64,000 nt of DNA from Stackebrandtia albiflava (GTDB taxonomy: Bacteria > Actinomycetota > Actinomycetes > Mycobacteriales > Micromonosporaceae). The notes beneath the pieces were generated by a model. It saw nothing but the letters and a program-made list of their open reading frames with translations. It did not search any database and was not told the origin of the DNA. Where the stretch lies: positions 248,001 through 312,000 of the forward strand of contig NZ_VLLL01000006.1 of assembly GCF_007994225.1 (NCBI RefSeq). The letters are read 5' to 3'. The position numbers and the translations under genes were made by a program. Shown here piece by piece: positions 28,987 to 37,764 of this stretch. Position 1 is the stretch's first letter. Each line of letters begins with the position of its first letter.

Positions 28987-29436
28987 ATGCTGCGCGTGCC
29001 CGACGCCACGCCCCGGGTCCGCGTCGCCGCCTATGTGCTGCGCCGGAGGCCGGACCGCCCCACCGAACTGCTCGTCTTCGACCACGAAGCCGACCTGCCG
29101 CCGGGAACCCACGTCCCCGCCGGTGGCGTCGCGCTCGGCGAGACCCTCGAACAGGCCGTGATACGGGAGGTCCGTGAAGAGACCGGCCTGCACGACGCCA
29201 GGATCGTGCGGATACTCGGCGACGATCACACCGTCCACCCCATCCGGGGCTTCGCCCGCCACACCACGTATCTGCAGCTGACCGCCGATCCCGCCACGCC
29301 CGACGCCTGGAACCACCAGGTCACCGGTACCGGCCGGGACGAGGGGATGACCTTCCGCTGCCGCTTCGTCCCCCTGCCCCTGACGTTCCACCTCGCCGAC
29401 GGTCAGGACGCGTGGCTCCACCGGCTCGACATCTGA
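28987..29436 (+). CDS. Nudix hydrolase
   Basis: A 149-aa protein with a complete Nudix box, beginning GGVALGETLEQAVI and ending REVREETGL (consensus G-x5-E-x7-REUxEExGU), near residues 46-68. Nudix enzymes hydrolyse nucleoside diphosphates linked to another group, using Mg2+ held by the REVREE glutamates; the substrate cannot be read. ATG 28987 gives this length. A TACCAT box at 28983-28988 overlaps that ATG and lies 7 nt before GTG 28996, so GTG 28996 may be the true leaderless start. Confidence 0.88.
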   Translation: MLRVPDATPRVRVAAYVLRRRPDRPTELLVFDHEADLPPGTHVPAGGVALGETLEQAVIREVREETGLHDARIVRILGDDHTVHPIRGFARHTTYLQLTADPATPDAWNHQVTGTGRDEGMTFRCRFVPLPLTFHLADGQDAWLHRLDI

Positions 29437-29584
29437 GCGGCCCTGCCCGGGTTCTCCGCAGTCGGAGGCGCCCGCCTCCACGACGGGACCGTCCGCCGCC
29501 ACCGGCGCGAGTCGGTCCACAAGACACCGCGGCCCCATGGCGAACCGCTCGACCCCCACCGAACGAGCGGGAGACCGCACCGGC

Positions 29585-30718
29585 TCAGCCGTCGATGGCG
29601 ACACCCTGCTGTGCCAGCCACGCCACCGGGTCGATGGCCCCCTGGTTCGACTGGTCGTTGCCGGTGTGCACCTCGAAGTGCAGATGCGGCCCCGAGGAGT
29701 TGCCGGACGTACCCGAGACACCGATGACCTCACCGGCCGCCACCCGCTGCCCCACCTGCACCAGCGGCGCGGTCTCGAAGTGGCAGTACCGGGTCTGGAT
29801 GCCGTCGGCGTGCTGGATGTTCACGAACCAGCCACACCCGGCGATCGACGGTGAACCGTCCACATCGCACGAGTACGCCGAGCCGTCGGGCGCGAAGGCG
29901 TTGCACTCGGCGGTGATGACCACGCCACCGGCCGCCGCCCGCACCTCCGTGCCGCGCGGTGAACCCAGGTCCACACCGTAGTGGTCCGGGCGCTGCGCGG
30001 TGCGGTAACCCGACACGATGCCCTGCGGCACCGGCGCGGTCCACCCGGAGGCGGTGATCTCGCCCAGGGCCGTGCACTGTCCCAGTTCCCCGCCGTTGGC
30101 GGCCGACCGGGCGCCGCCGTCGGTGAGGACGTTCACGACGTCGGTCGCCAGCGGCTCCCACTTGGCGTAGGCGTCCGGGTACGCCGACCGTTGCACCGCC
30201 TGCGCCGCGACCGTCAGGTCCATGCCCTCCCAGCTCGCCACCTTCAACAGGCTCCGGTAGAAGGACCTGCTGGCGTACACCGGGTCGGTGATCTGTTCGA
30301 CCGTGCCCCAGCCCTGGCTCGGCCGCTGCTGGAACAGGCCCTGCGAGTCGTGGTCGTTGCGGTCGCCGAGGTGGCCGTAGTTGTGGAGTGTGGACTCCTG
30401 CATGGCCGTGGCCACCGCGATGATCCAACCGCGCGGCGGCACGCCCTCGTCCTGTCCCACCTGGACGATGATCGCGGCGTTCTCCATCTGCTCCTGACTG
30501 AGGTTGCGCACCTGCGGGAGCGGCCCGTCGATCTCCACCTCGCCGTCCACGCCGCAGCCGGCGAGGTTGACGGGCGAACCGTTCTCGGGGGTCAACGTCA
30601 ACGCGACCACGTACACCGTCACACTGCCGCAGCACAGCAGGGCGAGGAGGCCACCGGCGATCCCCCACCACAGTCTGCGGCGGGCCCGGCCGGGGGCGGT
30701 CGGTTCAGCGGCGTCCAT
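29585..30718 (-). CDS. T4SS-associated transglycosylase-like/M23 endopeptidase
   Basis: A 377-aa protein anchored by one N-terminal helix (about residues 18-40). The middle region (about 75-190) is lysozyme-like, with MQESTLHNYGHLGDRNDHDSQGLFQQRPSQGWG; a Glu in the first part could be catalytic. The C-terminal LytM/M23 domain has the Zn motifs HYGVDLGSP and HLHFEVH plus TRYCHFET. It would locally open peptidoglycan for an envelope-spanning machine, like VirB1 in conjugation systems. It is the last gene of the minus-strand T4SS-like operon. A signal-anchor rather than a cleaved signal is predicted. Confidence 0.85.
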   Translation of the reverse strand: MDAAEPTAPGRARRRLWWGIAGGLLALLCCGSVTVYVVALTLTPENGSPVNLAGCGVDGEVEIDGPLPQVRNLSQEQMENAAIIVQVGQDEGVPPRGWIIAVATAMQESTLHNYGHLGDRNDHDSQGLFQQRPSQGWGTVEQITDPVYASRSFYRSLLKVASWEGMDLTVAAQAVQRSAYPDAYAKWEPLATDVVNVLTDGGARSAANGGELGQCTALGEITASGWTAPVPQGIVSGYRTAQRPDHYGVDLGSPRGTEVRAAAGGVVITAECNAFAPDGSAYSCDVDGSPSIAGCGWFVNIQHADGIQTRYCHFETAPLVQVGQRVAAGEVIGVSGTSGNSSGPHLHFEVHTGNDQSNQGAIDPVAWLAQQGVAIDG

Positions 30719-30746
30719 GTTTCCGGTCTCTCACTCGTCGTCGCGG

Positions 30747-31271
30747 TCAGGGCCGCCGGAAATCGATCCCGGCCACCAGCCAACCACCATTTTCCTCCGT
30801 CATGCGCAGGATGAGCAATCCCGCATCCGTGTCGAACTCCACATGGGCCGCCGACGCCCGGCCCTCGCCGCGCACCTCGGTGGCGGGCACCGACACCGGG
30901 TCCACACCGGCCAACTGTTCGTGGAGCTCACGAGTGGCGTACGGGGCCAACCGGTCGACCCATTCGGCGGCGGTGGCGGACCCGGTGTCCACCCAGGCGA
31001 CCGCGAACGCGGTCGCGGTGTCCACGGCGGAGTCCGGCAACACGTCGGCCGCCGGTCCGGAGGTCGCGCCCGGATCGGCGGAGGGCGTGGCGAACCCGTC
31101 GTCGGGCGCACCCGGTTCGACGTTGTCGACGGTGTTGCCCTGCTGGCCGCCGTCGCCCGGCGTCGACCGCGACTGGTCCTGGGCCACGGCGACCACCGAG
31201 ATCACCACCAGCAGGAGGATCGCGGCGATGCCGTACCGGGAACCGAGCATCCGCAGCACGCGGCGCGTCAT
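30747..31271 (-). CDS. VirB8/NTF2-like membrane protein of the T4SS-like locus
   Basis: A 174-aa protein with an N-terminal membrane helix (about residues 12-30), an acidic Gly/Pro linker, and a C-terminal domain from AFAVAWVDTGSATAAEWVDRL to GGWLVAGIDFRRP. This pattern fits the NTF2-like fold of VirB8/TcpC periplasmic domains, which hold secretion channels together; the match is by pattern and position only. AGGAGG (on the minus strand) sits five nt before ATG 31271. A GTG one codon earlier is less well spaced. The Shine-Dalgarno overlaps the stop of the upstream VirB6-like gene, so translation is coupled. Confidence 0.65.
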   Translation of the reverse strand: MTRRVLRMLGSRYGIAAILLLVVISVVAVAQDQSRSTPGDGGQQGNTVDNVEPGAPDDGFATPSADPGATSGPAADVLPDSAVDTATAFAVAWVDTGSATAAEWVDRLAPYATRELHEQLAGVDPVSVPATEVRGEGRASAAHVEFDTDAGLLILRMTEENGGWLVAGIDFRRP

Positions 31272-31280
31272 CACGGCCTC

Positions 31281-33227
31281 CTAGTCCGGTCGCCGGACGG
31301 TCACCATCGGACGGTCACCGGCGGACGCGCCGGAACCCGACCCGCTCGGCCGGTAGATGGCGTACCCGGCCTTCGCCTTCCCGGCGGGCGGCGTCGCCGG
31401 TGCCGGCCTGGGAGGCAGTCCGGCGGCGGCGTTGTCGGAGGCGTCGCCCCGGGACTGTGCCGTCAACGGTTCCCGCGACTCGGACCTGACCGGTACCGGC
31501 TCCTCCTTGCCGGTCTCCACCCGGTACTTCTCCGGCCGTTCCGACGCGGTCGACCTGTCGTTCGGCCCGGCGGCGGATCGCCGGCGGCCGAACGCGGCCT
31601 CGGCGATGCTGGAACCGCCGCGCAACGACCCGAGGCGTCGATAGGGCCGCAACAACATCCAGGCGGCGACCCCGATGAGCGCGATCAACAGCACCTGTAG
31701 CCACCCCGGCAGGTCGGCGGCGAGGATCTGGCTGACCGCGTACAGGTAGACCGCGGCCGCGACGCCGAACACGATGACGTTGATGACCGCGGCGACCACC
31801 GCCGACACCAGTCGCTTGAAGCCGCCCGATGCGGGCCGCAGTATCGCGATGGTCCCGATGAGCGGCAACGCGATCACCGCCCACCGGATCAACAGGAACC
31901 CGAGGATGATGAGGATCGACGTGGTCAGGTCGAACAGCGCGAAGAACAGCGCCGACAGGATCGCCAGCAGGCCGGTGCCCGCCCGGTCCCAGCCGTTGGC
32001 GCCGGTGAGGTTCTGGTACGCCTCCGGGTCCTCCCGCTCGATGGCGGCGGCGACCTTGCGCCACTGGTTCTGCTTCTGCTCGACGAGCATCTGCCGGTCC
32101 GAGGGGCTGGCACGGGCGTCCTGGATCTCCGCCCACGTGAACGCGGTCGCGTCGTACAGCGCCGGACCGTACTTGTAGGCGGTGTTGCCGTCGGCCACCA
32201 CCGGGCGGCCCTGGTCGTCGGTGAGGACGTCGCCGTCGGCGTCGGTCTCGTACACCACCTCCTCGGACTGGCCGAGCACCGAGCGGATCCAGTTGTTGTA
32301 CAGGATCTCGCCGGTCGCCATGTCCGACGCGCGGGTCGCCGGGGAACGCAGGTCGAGGCAGGCGCCGCCGTCCCACGCGGCCCGCTGCTCGGCCTCGGTC
32401 ATGCCGTAGGCGTCCTCGCAGCCCTCCTGCGTCGGAGGGCCGACGGCGTCCTGCACCACCGAGAGGGAGGCGGTCAGGCCCTCGTCGGCGAAGTTGGCCG
32501 ACTCGACGGGCCAGCGGGCCACCGCCGTGACCACCACCAGCACCAGTACCGCCCAACCCGCCGTGGTCACCGCCATCGACATGTCGGCCTGCCGCGACCG
32601 CCAGATCAGGTACAGGCCCACCAGCGCGACGGTCAACGCCCCGAAGACCGTGAACACCTGCTCGTAGATCGCCTCGGTGGCGTTCTTGACGAAGGTGTCG
32701 GCCCAGCCCCACAGGCCACCCGGCTCCCAGGCCGCGTGCCGCAGACCGTTCGAGGCGCCGATGATGCCGGTCGCGAGGGTGAACTCCAGGTTGGCGAGGC
32801 TGTTGCCCGCCGACTCCGAGTCGGGGACGACGTTCCCCACACACCCCAGGTCGTACAACGGCATGTCGTACCCGGCGTAACCGTAGTGGGAGTACGCGCC
32901 CTTGGCCTGCGGCGACAGTTCGTACCCGTCCGGCGGTGACTGCGGTTCCTGCGCGAACCAGCCGGCCATGCCGGAGTCGGGGGACGCGGGCACCGGCGGG
33001 GTCTTGCAGCTGGTCTCCGGTTCGTCGGGGAGCGCGTCCACGCACTGCCGCCAGTTCTCGTGCCACTCCTGCACACTGCAGTCGTCGGCCTGGGCGGCGG
33101 TCGGGGAGAAGAACAGGACCGCGAGCGCGGCCACCGCCGTCACCAGCAACCGGGCGCCCACCCGGGCGATTCGGCGCGGCCGGGCGCTACCGGGCGACCA
33201 CGTCGGGTGGCGGTGAGGGGCAGACAT
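31281..33227 (-). CDS. VirB6/TrbL-like polytopic membrane protein
   Basis: A 648-aa protein: a signal-like N terminus (LLVTAVAALAVLFFSPTAAQA), an extracytoplasmic Cys-containing region (CSVQEWHENWRQC, SCKTPP), and two groups of membrane helices (about residues 190-245 and 420-530, including FFALFDLTTSILIILGF). A disordered Arg/Ser/Pro-rich cytoplasmic tail follows. The plan matches TrbL/VirB6-type channel components of actinobacterial conjugation-like systems. It lies between the VirB4-like and VirB8-like genes with gaps of 33 and 9 bp, in an operon order typical of a T4SS core. Confidence 0.75.
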   Translation of the reverse strand: MSAPHRHPTWSPGSARPRRIARVGARLLVTAVAALAVLFFSPTAAQADDCSVQEWHENWRQCVDALPDEPETSCKTPPVPASPDSGMAGWFAQEPQSPPDGYELSPQAKGAYSHYGYAGYDMPLYDLGCVGNVVPDSESAGNSLANLEFTLATGIIGASNGLRHAAWEPGGLWGWADTFVKNATEAIYEQVFTVFGALTVALVGLYLIWRSRQADMSMAVTTAGWAVLVLVVVTAVARWPVESANFADEGLTASLSVVQDAVGPPTQEGCEDAYGMTEAEQRAAWDGGACLDLRSPATRASDMATGEILYNNWIRSVLGQSEEVVYETDADGDVLTDDQGRPVVADGNTAYKYGPALYDATAFTWAEIQDARASPSDRQMLVEQKQNQWRKVAAAIEREDPEAYQNLTGANGWDRAGTGLLAILSALFFALFDLTTSILIILGFLLIRWAVIALPLIGTIAILRPASGGFKRLVSAVVAAVINVIVFGVAAAVYLYAVSQILAADLPGWLQVLLIALIGVAAWMLLRPYRRLGSLRGGSSIAEAAFGRRRSAAGPNDRSTASERPEKYRVETGKEEPVPVRSESREPLTAQSRGDASDNAAAGLPPRPAPATPPAGKAKAGYAIYRPSGSGSGASAGDRPMVTVRRPD

Positions 33228-33260
33228 CTGTCATCACTATCCCATCTGGCTGCGGCCGGC

Positions 33261-36200
33261 CTACTGTGCCGGGTCGGTGGCGGTCGGTGAGGCGTCGGTC
33301 GGCCGGGCTGCCGCCTGGCGTCCCCCGGGAGTGGTGTCCAGGTGATCGAGCAGTCCGGGCACATAGGAGATGTCCGCCCGTACCCGCTGCACTCGACCGT
33401 CCACATCGCGCATAATAAACTCGCGGTAGGGCAGTCGGGAGTCTTCGGTGGTATCGGCCTCGCTGAGCGACGCGAGGGTCTGCTCGTACCCGACGTCGCG
33501 CGGCACCCGGAGCATCCGCAGCGCCTCGGCGGCGATCTCGGCGTCCTCGGCGATCCGGCCCACGAACACCGTCGAGACCAGGTTCTGCACGTCCAGTCCC
33601 AGGATGTCCTTCGGGTTCTGCGAGGCCACCAGGGCCGCCAGGTTCCACTTCCGGGAGTCGCGTGCCATCCGGACCAGGAACGAACGCCCGGAACGCCAAC
33701 CCTCCATGAAGTGGGCCTCGTCGAGCCCGACGAGCTTCCGGCGGTGGATGTCGCCGCCGTAGGAGCGGCGGACCGCCAACCGGTGCGCGGTGTGGAGCAT
33801 CGGCAGCGCCAACGCCTCCTCCGCCGACCAGTACTCGCGCTCGATCTTCAGGTCGGGGAGCCGCAGCCCGGCCATCGTGATGACCGTCAACAGCGCGTCG
33901 TCGGTGAGCATGTCCGAGGGCGGCGAACCGAAGAACAGCATCGCCAGCGGCATCTCCGCGGTGTCCATCAGCAGGGCGGCGAGCTCCTCGCCCTCCTCGC
34001 CCTGCCCCCGCAGGCAGGCCACCACGTCCTCGAGGGTGGACGTCTCCTCGGCGGGGACCTGACGGGCCGCGTGACGCAGCAGCCGGGCGGTCGACGCCTC
34101 CCGCGCCACCTGCGGCGGAACCAGCATGGAACAGATGTCCTGTACCAGCATGCGCCGTTCCGCGCGCGCGTTCGACACCGCGATGTGGAACTCCCGTTCC
34201 GCCTCCGGGCCGGGATCCCAGTGCTCCCGCCGGGGAGTCGGGATCAGCGCGTAGGGCGCGAGCGTCCCGCCCTCCGAACCGGTCAGGTTCAGCACCTTGG
34301 AGTACGGCTTGAGCTCCGGCATCTCGCACAGCCGCGCCAGCGGCCCCGACGGGTCGAGCAGGGTCACCTGCACGCCGCGCCGCGCCGCGAGGTAGCCCAA
34401 CGCGCCCATGAGGGTCGACTTGCCGCCGCCGGGTTCGGCGACGAACACCGCCAGGCCGGAGCGTTCCCGGACCTCGGTCGGGAAGTGCAGGTCGAGGAAC
34501 ACCGGTCGGCGGCAGGTGCCCGCCGTACGCCCTATGAGGTCGCCGCGCCGGTCACCGACGTGCGAGGCCGCCTGCGGCAACGCCGCCGCGAACAACCGCA
34601 CCGGCATCCGGCGCAGGTACCCGGTGTTGGCGACCGGCTCACCGGGGATGAACTCCCTCGCCAGCCAGTCCTGGTTCTTGGGGTGCTGCAGGGAGATCCG
34701 CAGGTCCCGGTTGTACATCTGGATGACCTTGCGTGCCCGTTCCAGGCATTCGTCGCGGGTGTCGGCGGCGACGGCGAGCCGGTGCCAGCCGTGCACCCGC
34801 GCCGCGTCGGTCGCAAGGCCGGTCGTCATCTCGTCGCCCACCACGAGCGCCCGCTGCGCGAGCCGTTCCAGTTCCGGCGGGGCGTCCATCGAGTGTTCGT
34901 CGTAGTCGTGCTGTTGCGACCGGATCATCCGCAACCGGTGTTCGAGGTTGCGGAACGCCTCCCCGGGACCCAGCACGTCGATGCGTGACGAGAGCTCCAT
35001 CGGCCAGGGCGCCCGCTCGTGGAAGTGCAACCACGGTTCGTGGCGCTCTGGGATCTCCAGATCCTCCATACGCCCGACGGTCAACACCGCGACGTGCCGT
35101 TCCTCGCCGGTGAGGCGGTTGACCAGCTTCACGGTCGAGCCGTAGGGCGTGCGGTACCGCTCGATCTGTTCGGTCATGGCCAGGACGTCGCCCGGCTCCC
35201 AGTGGCCGTCACGCACCGCGGAGAGCAACTCCGGCGGTTCCATCCCGAGGGCGACACTGCGGAAGATCAGCCACTCCAGCTCGTGGCTGGTGGCGCGGCG
35301 GGCACGGACGCCGAAGGCGCCCAGCACCTCGTCGAACTGTTCGGTGACCTTGGCGATCCGGTGGCGTTCCGCGTCACGGGTGCCCTTGCCGAACAGCCTG
35401 CCGAACTTCTCCCCGAGCGTGTCGGCGAGGGTGCGCCGGGCGAAACTGATGCCCAGGTAGATCTGCCCCTCCGAGTGCTGCACGTCGTGGAGGTGCCGCT
35501 GCGCCGCGACCAGGTGGTCGGCCCAGGAGGGCGCACCCGGCACCGGCGGCAGCGGGCGGGGCGTGTTGCGGTCGACGGTCCGCGCCCACTCGTCGGCGGG
35601 GAACGGCCGGGTGGTCCGGCGAAGGTGCAGCCGGTACCCCGCCATGCCCGCGTACTGCTCGGCGATGGCCGAGATCAGGGCCTCGCGTTCGGGGTCGGGC
35701 CGGAACGCCCACCGCACCTCCGGGAGCCGGTACCAGGCGGTGACGGAGGTCGGCGTGAACGTGGTGTGCCCGGCGATCTCGGTGATCGCCAGTTCCTGCG
35801 CGGCCGTGCGGTCACGTTCGCGCGGCGGCTTCGGCATCCGGTGGGGCCGCTCGGGAGCCGGAGGCGCCGGCGGCAACGGGACGAGCTGCTGGCTGCGCCG
35901 AGGTGGCGGAGCCGGGACCGGCGGGGGCGCGACCGGAGCCGTCCGGCGGGGCGGCCGGGGATCGGCGACCGGTGGCGCCGGCGGCCGGCTCGACAACCGG
36001 GGGTCCACCGTGGGCGGTTGCGGTACCACCGGGTGTTGCCCGCTCGCCGGGTCCACTCCCGGTCGCCGCGCAGCCGGAGGCGGACCGGTGAACCGGACCG
36101 GACCGGACCGGGTCTGGCCCATCTCGCCGGCGACGGTACGGGGCGGCCCGGCGGGCGGAGGTGCCGCCTGCGGAGGTGTCGGCGGAGGCGCGGACGGCGT

Positions 36201-37403
36201 GGCCGGGGGCGCGGACCGGCTGCGACGGGCCGCGACCGAACGGGCCTGGTCGAGTTCCCGGTTCGCGGCCTCGGTGGCGGCGAACGGGTTCCGGGCGGGC
36301 GGTGGTGGTGGGGGTGGTGGCTCCATGCGGGGCCGCAGCCGCGAGGTGTCGGGCTCCGGCGGCGACTGCGGGGCGGCACGCCGCCGGGCGGCGAGTTCCT
36401 GCGCCTGCTGCCGGGCGTGGATCTGCGCCAGGACCCGCGCCTCCTGTTCGGCGAACCCGTTGCCCGGTGCAGTCGTCGGAGACGGTTCGGGAGCTGCGGC
36501 CTCGGCGGCCACGTCCTGTGGATAACCCGTCGCCGCGGGTGGCCGCTCACCCTCCGGCTCCTGTGGATAACTCCGCCCATCCTGTGGATAACCGGCGGTT
36601 GCCTGTGGATAACCGGGCGATTCCTGTGGATCGTGCTGTGGATTTCCCGGCGCTTCACCGGGACGTTCCTGTGGATAACCCTGTGGATATTCCTGAGCGG
36701 AGACGAGGTTATCCGCAGGTGAACTGGCGTGTCGCGTCACGGCCGCCGAGGCGGCGGGATCGGAGGTCTCCTCCGTCGCCTCGTCCTCGGCGGGGCCGGA
36801 TTCGACCGCCGCCGGATCGGCCGACTCGTCCTCGGGTGCCGCCCCCGGTGACACCTCGGGCGAGCCACCCCACGGGCCGAACAGCTCCACAGTGGGTTCG
36901 GTGGCCGGTGGCTCCGGGTCGACTTCGCCGGAGATCAGCCGTCGGGTGTGCCGGGGGTCGGGCGGAGCCGTGGCCTGGGGGGCGTTCCCGGTCTCCACGG
37001 CCGTGCCGGAGTCGTCGGCCGCCTCGGCCCGCGCGTCGGATTCCGGGGCGCCGCCGGCGGGCTCACCGTCGTGGTCTCGGGCCGACGCCTCGCCCGGCGG
37101 GTCGGCGGGTTCTCGGCGAGCCCGGTCGGTGCGCTCCGGGGACGGTGCCTCGCTCCGCTCGGCGCCGTCCGGTCCGCTTCGCGGCCCGGTTCGGCTCGCA
37201 CGCTCACCGCTGTGCTCTTGAGTTCGGCTCGCACGCTCGCCGCTGCGCTCTTGAGTTCGGCTCGCACGCTCGCCGAACAGAACATCCGCGAGCGCGGTGG
37301 TGGGGTCGGGTTCGGTGGACTTGGGAGCCTTGAACACCGCCGTCGGGCGGGTCTGGGGGTCCGTCTCGGTGTGGTGGCCGGACGGTGGAGGGGCGGAGTT
37401 CAT
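33261..37403 (-). CDS. VirB4/TraC-like T4SS ATPase with long repeat-rich N terminus
   Basis: A 1380-aa protein from ATG 37403 (GGGAGGAG upstream). Residues about 1-540 are disordered: an 11-residue triple repeat (ERASRTQEHSG) near 43-72, eight (Y/N/D)PQ repeats at about 235-297, and Pro-rich tracts. From about 560 it is a VirB4-like module, with Walker A AEPGGGKST near 995, Walker B KLVGLDEAHFMEGW near 1225, and ALVASQNPKDILG. VirB4 ATPases power pilus assembly and substrate transfer. The gene overlaps the upstream VirB3-like gene by 4 bp (ATGA). The YPQ codons form DnaA boxes (separate entry). Confidence 0.88.
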   Translation of the reverse strand: MNSAPPPSGHHTETDPQTRPTAVFKAPKSTEPDPTTALADVLFGERASRTQERSGERASRTQEHSGERASRTGPRSGPDGAERSEAPSPERTDRARREPADPPGEASARDHDGEPAGGAPESDARAEAADDSGTAVETGNAPQATAPPDPRHTRRLISGEVDPEPPATEPTVELFGPWGGSPEVSPGAAPEDESADPAAVESGPAEDEATEETSDPAASAAVTRHASSPADNLVSAQEYPQGYPQERPGEAPGNPQHDPQESPGYPQATAGYPQDGRSYPQEPEGERPPAATGYPQDVAAEAAAPEPSPTTAPGNGFAEQEARVLAQIHARQQAQELAARRRAAPQSPPEPDTSRLRPRMEPPPPPPPPARNPFAATEAANRELDQARSVAARRSRSAPPATPSAPPPTPPQAAPPPAGPPRTVAGEMGQTRSGPVRFTGPPPAARRPGVDPASGQHPVVPQPPTVDPRLSSRPPAPPVADPRPPRRTAPVAPPPVPAPPPRRSQQLVPLPPAPPAPERPHRMPKPPRERDRTAAQELAITEIAGHTTFTPTSVTAWYRLPEVRWAFRPDPEREALISAIAEQYAGMAGYRLHLRRTTRPFPADEWARTVDRNTPRPLPPVPGAPSWADHLVAAQRHLHDVQHSEGQIYLGISFARRTLADTLGEKFGRLFGKGTRDAERHRIAKVTEQFDEVLGAFGVRARRATSHELEWLIFRSVALGMEPPELLSAVRDGHWEPGDVLAMTEQIERYRTPYGSTVKLVNRLTGEERHVAVLTVGRMEDLEIPERHEPWLHFHERAPWPMELSSRIDVLGPGEAFRNLEHRLRMIRSQQHDYDEHSMDAPPELERLAQRALVVGDEMTTGLATDAARVHGWHRLAVAADTRDECLERARKVIQMYNRDLRISLQHPKNQDWLAREFIPGEPVANTGYLRRMPVRLFAAALPQAASHVGDRRGDLIGRTAGTCRRPVFLDLHFPTEVRERSGLAVFVAEPGGGKSTLMGALGYLAARRGVQVTLLDPSGPLARLCEMPELKPYSKVLNLTGSEGGTLAPYALIPTPRREHWDPGPEAEREFHIAVSNARAERRMLVQDICSMLVPPQVAREASTARLLRHAARQVPAEETSTLEDVVACLRGQGEEGEELAALLMDTAEMPLAMLFFGSPPSDMLTDDALLTVITMAGLRLPDLKIEREYWSAEEALALPMLHTAHRLAVRRSYGGDIHRRKLVGLDEAHFMEGWRSGRSFLVRMARDSRKWNLAALVASQNPKDILGLDVQNLVSTVFVGRIAEDAEIAAEALRMLRVPRDVGYEQTLASLSEADTTEDSRLPYREFIMRDVDGRVQRVRADISYVPGLLDHLDTTPGGRQAAARPTDASPTATDPAQ
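36517..36717. promoter_or_regulatory. Cluster of DnaA boxes inside the VirB4-like gene
   Basis: Five perfect TTATCCACA boxes (seen as TGTGGATAA on the plus strand) lie at 36517, 36562, 36583, 36604 and 36670. Near matches start at 36625 (TGTGGATCG), 36637 (TGTGGATTT), 36682 (TGTGGATAT) and, in the opposite orientation, 36709 (TTATCCGCA). Eight share the orientation and encode Tyr/Asn/Asp-Pro-Gln. The codons used are TAT-CCA-CAG, usually after GGT or AGT, although nearly all other Tyr codons in this gene are TAC. Four boxes are spaced 21 bp, two helical turns. A DnaA-binding or titration site is plausible but untested. Confidence 0.7.
37189..37276. repeat. 33-bp tandem repeat, 2.7 copies, in the VirB4-like gene
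   Basis: Units begin at 37189, 37222 and 37255, each with GTTCGGCTCGCACGCTC. The first two are 33 bp with few differences; the third is partial. They encode an 11-residue repeat (ERASRTQEHSG type) in the disordered N terminus. Length 33 keeps the frame, so copy number can change without breaking the gene. Confidence 0.85.
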
Positions 37404-37762
37404 GCCAGCTCCTCCCGGATGACGATGCGGTTCGCGGAGAAGCGCCGGTCGCGTTGCTCGGTCATGGGTTCGCGGGTGCGTCGCCAGTCGGTCAGGACCG
37501 TGCGGATCACCGCGCGGGCGGGGCGGTCGGGGTCGACGTAGCGGAAGATCAGCGACGTGCTCACCATCGCCAGGGCGATCTCCCAGGCGGGGAAGATCTC
37601 GACCCGGAACGTGAACAGCCAGTGGACGAACATGTAGAAGGCCAGCAGCGCGGTGAAGACGCCGTACTGCGCGTAAGGCAGATGCACCGGGAACGTGTAG
37701 CCCGGTGGACCCAGATAGAGCAGCCTGGCGCGGTAGATGTCGTCGTCGGTGCGCAGCTTCAT
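37400..37762 (-). CDS. VirB3/PrgI-like small membrane protein
   Basis: A 120-aa protein with a hydrophobic hairpin (about residues 34-75: GVFTALLAFYMFVHWLF and IALAMVSTSLIFRYV) and a basic C-terminal tail. Location directly before a VirB4-like ATPase with a 4-bp ATGA overlap, and the two-helix plan, match VirB3/PrgI components that dock the ATPase to the membrane. Sequence alone would not prove the family. The upstream gene ends two bases before its start, so translation is coupled through three genes. Confidence 0.7.
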   Translation of the reverse strand: MKLRTDDDIYRARLLYLGPPGYTFPVHLPYAQYGVFTALLAFYMFVHWLFTFRVEIFPAWEIALAMVSTSLIFRYVDPDRPARAVIRTVLTDWRRTREPMTEQRDRRFSANRIVIREELA

Positions 37763-37764
37763 GG

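Noticed and set aside
33342-34988. A 548-codon plus-strand frame opposite the VirB4-like gene
   Set aside because: Arg/His/Gly-rich shadow composition and no recognisable motifs; the opposite strand encodes Walker A and B in the right places.
36517-36717. Dismissing the TTATCCACA cluster as a simple amino-acid repeat
   Set aside because: A pure YPQ repeat would be expected to use TAC and CCG/CCC as in the rest of the gene; constant TAT-CCA between diverged spacers argues for DNA-level constraint, so it was kept as a finding.
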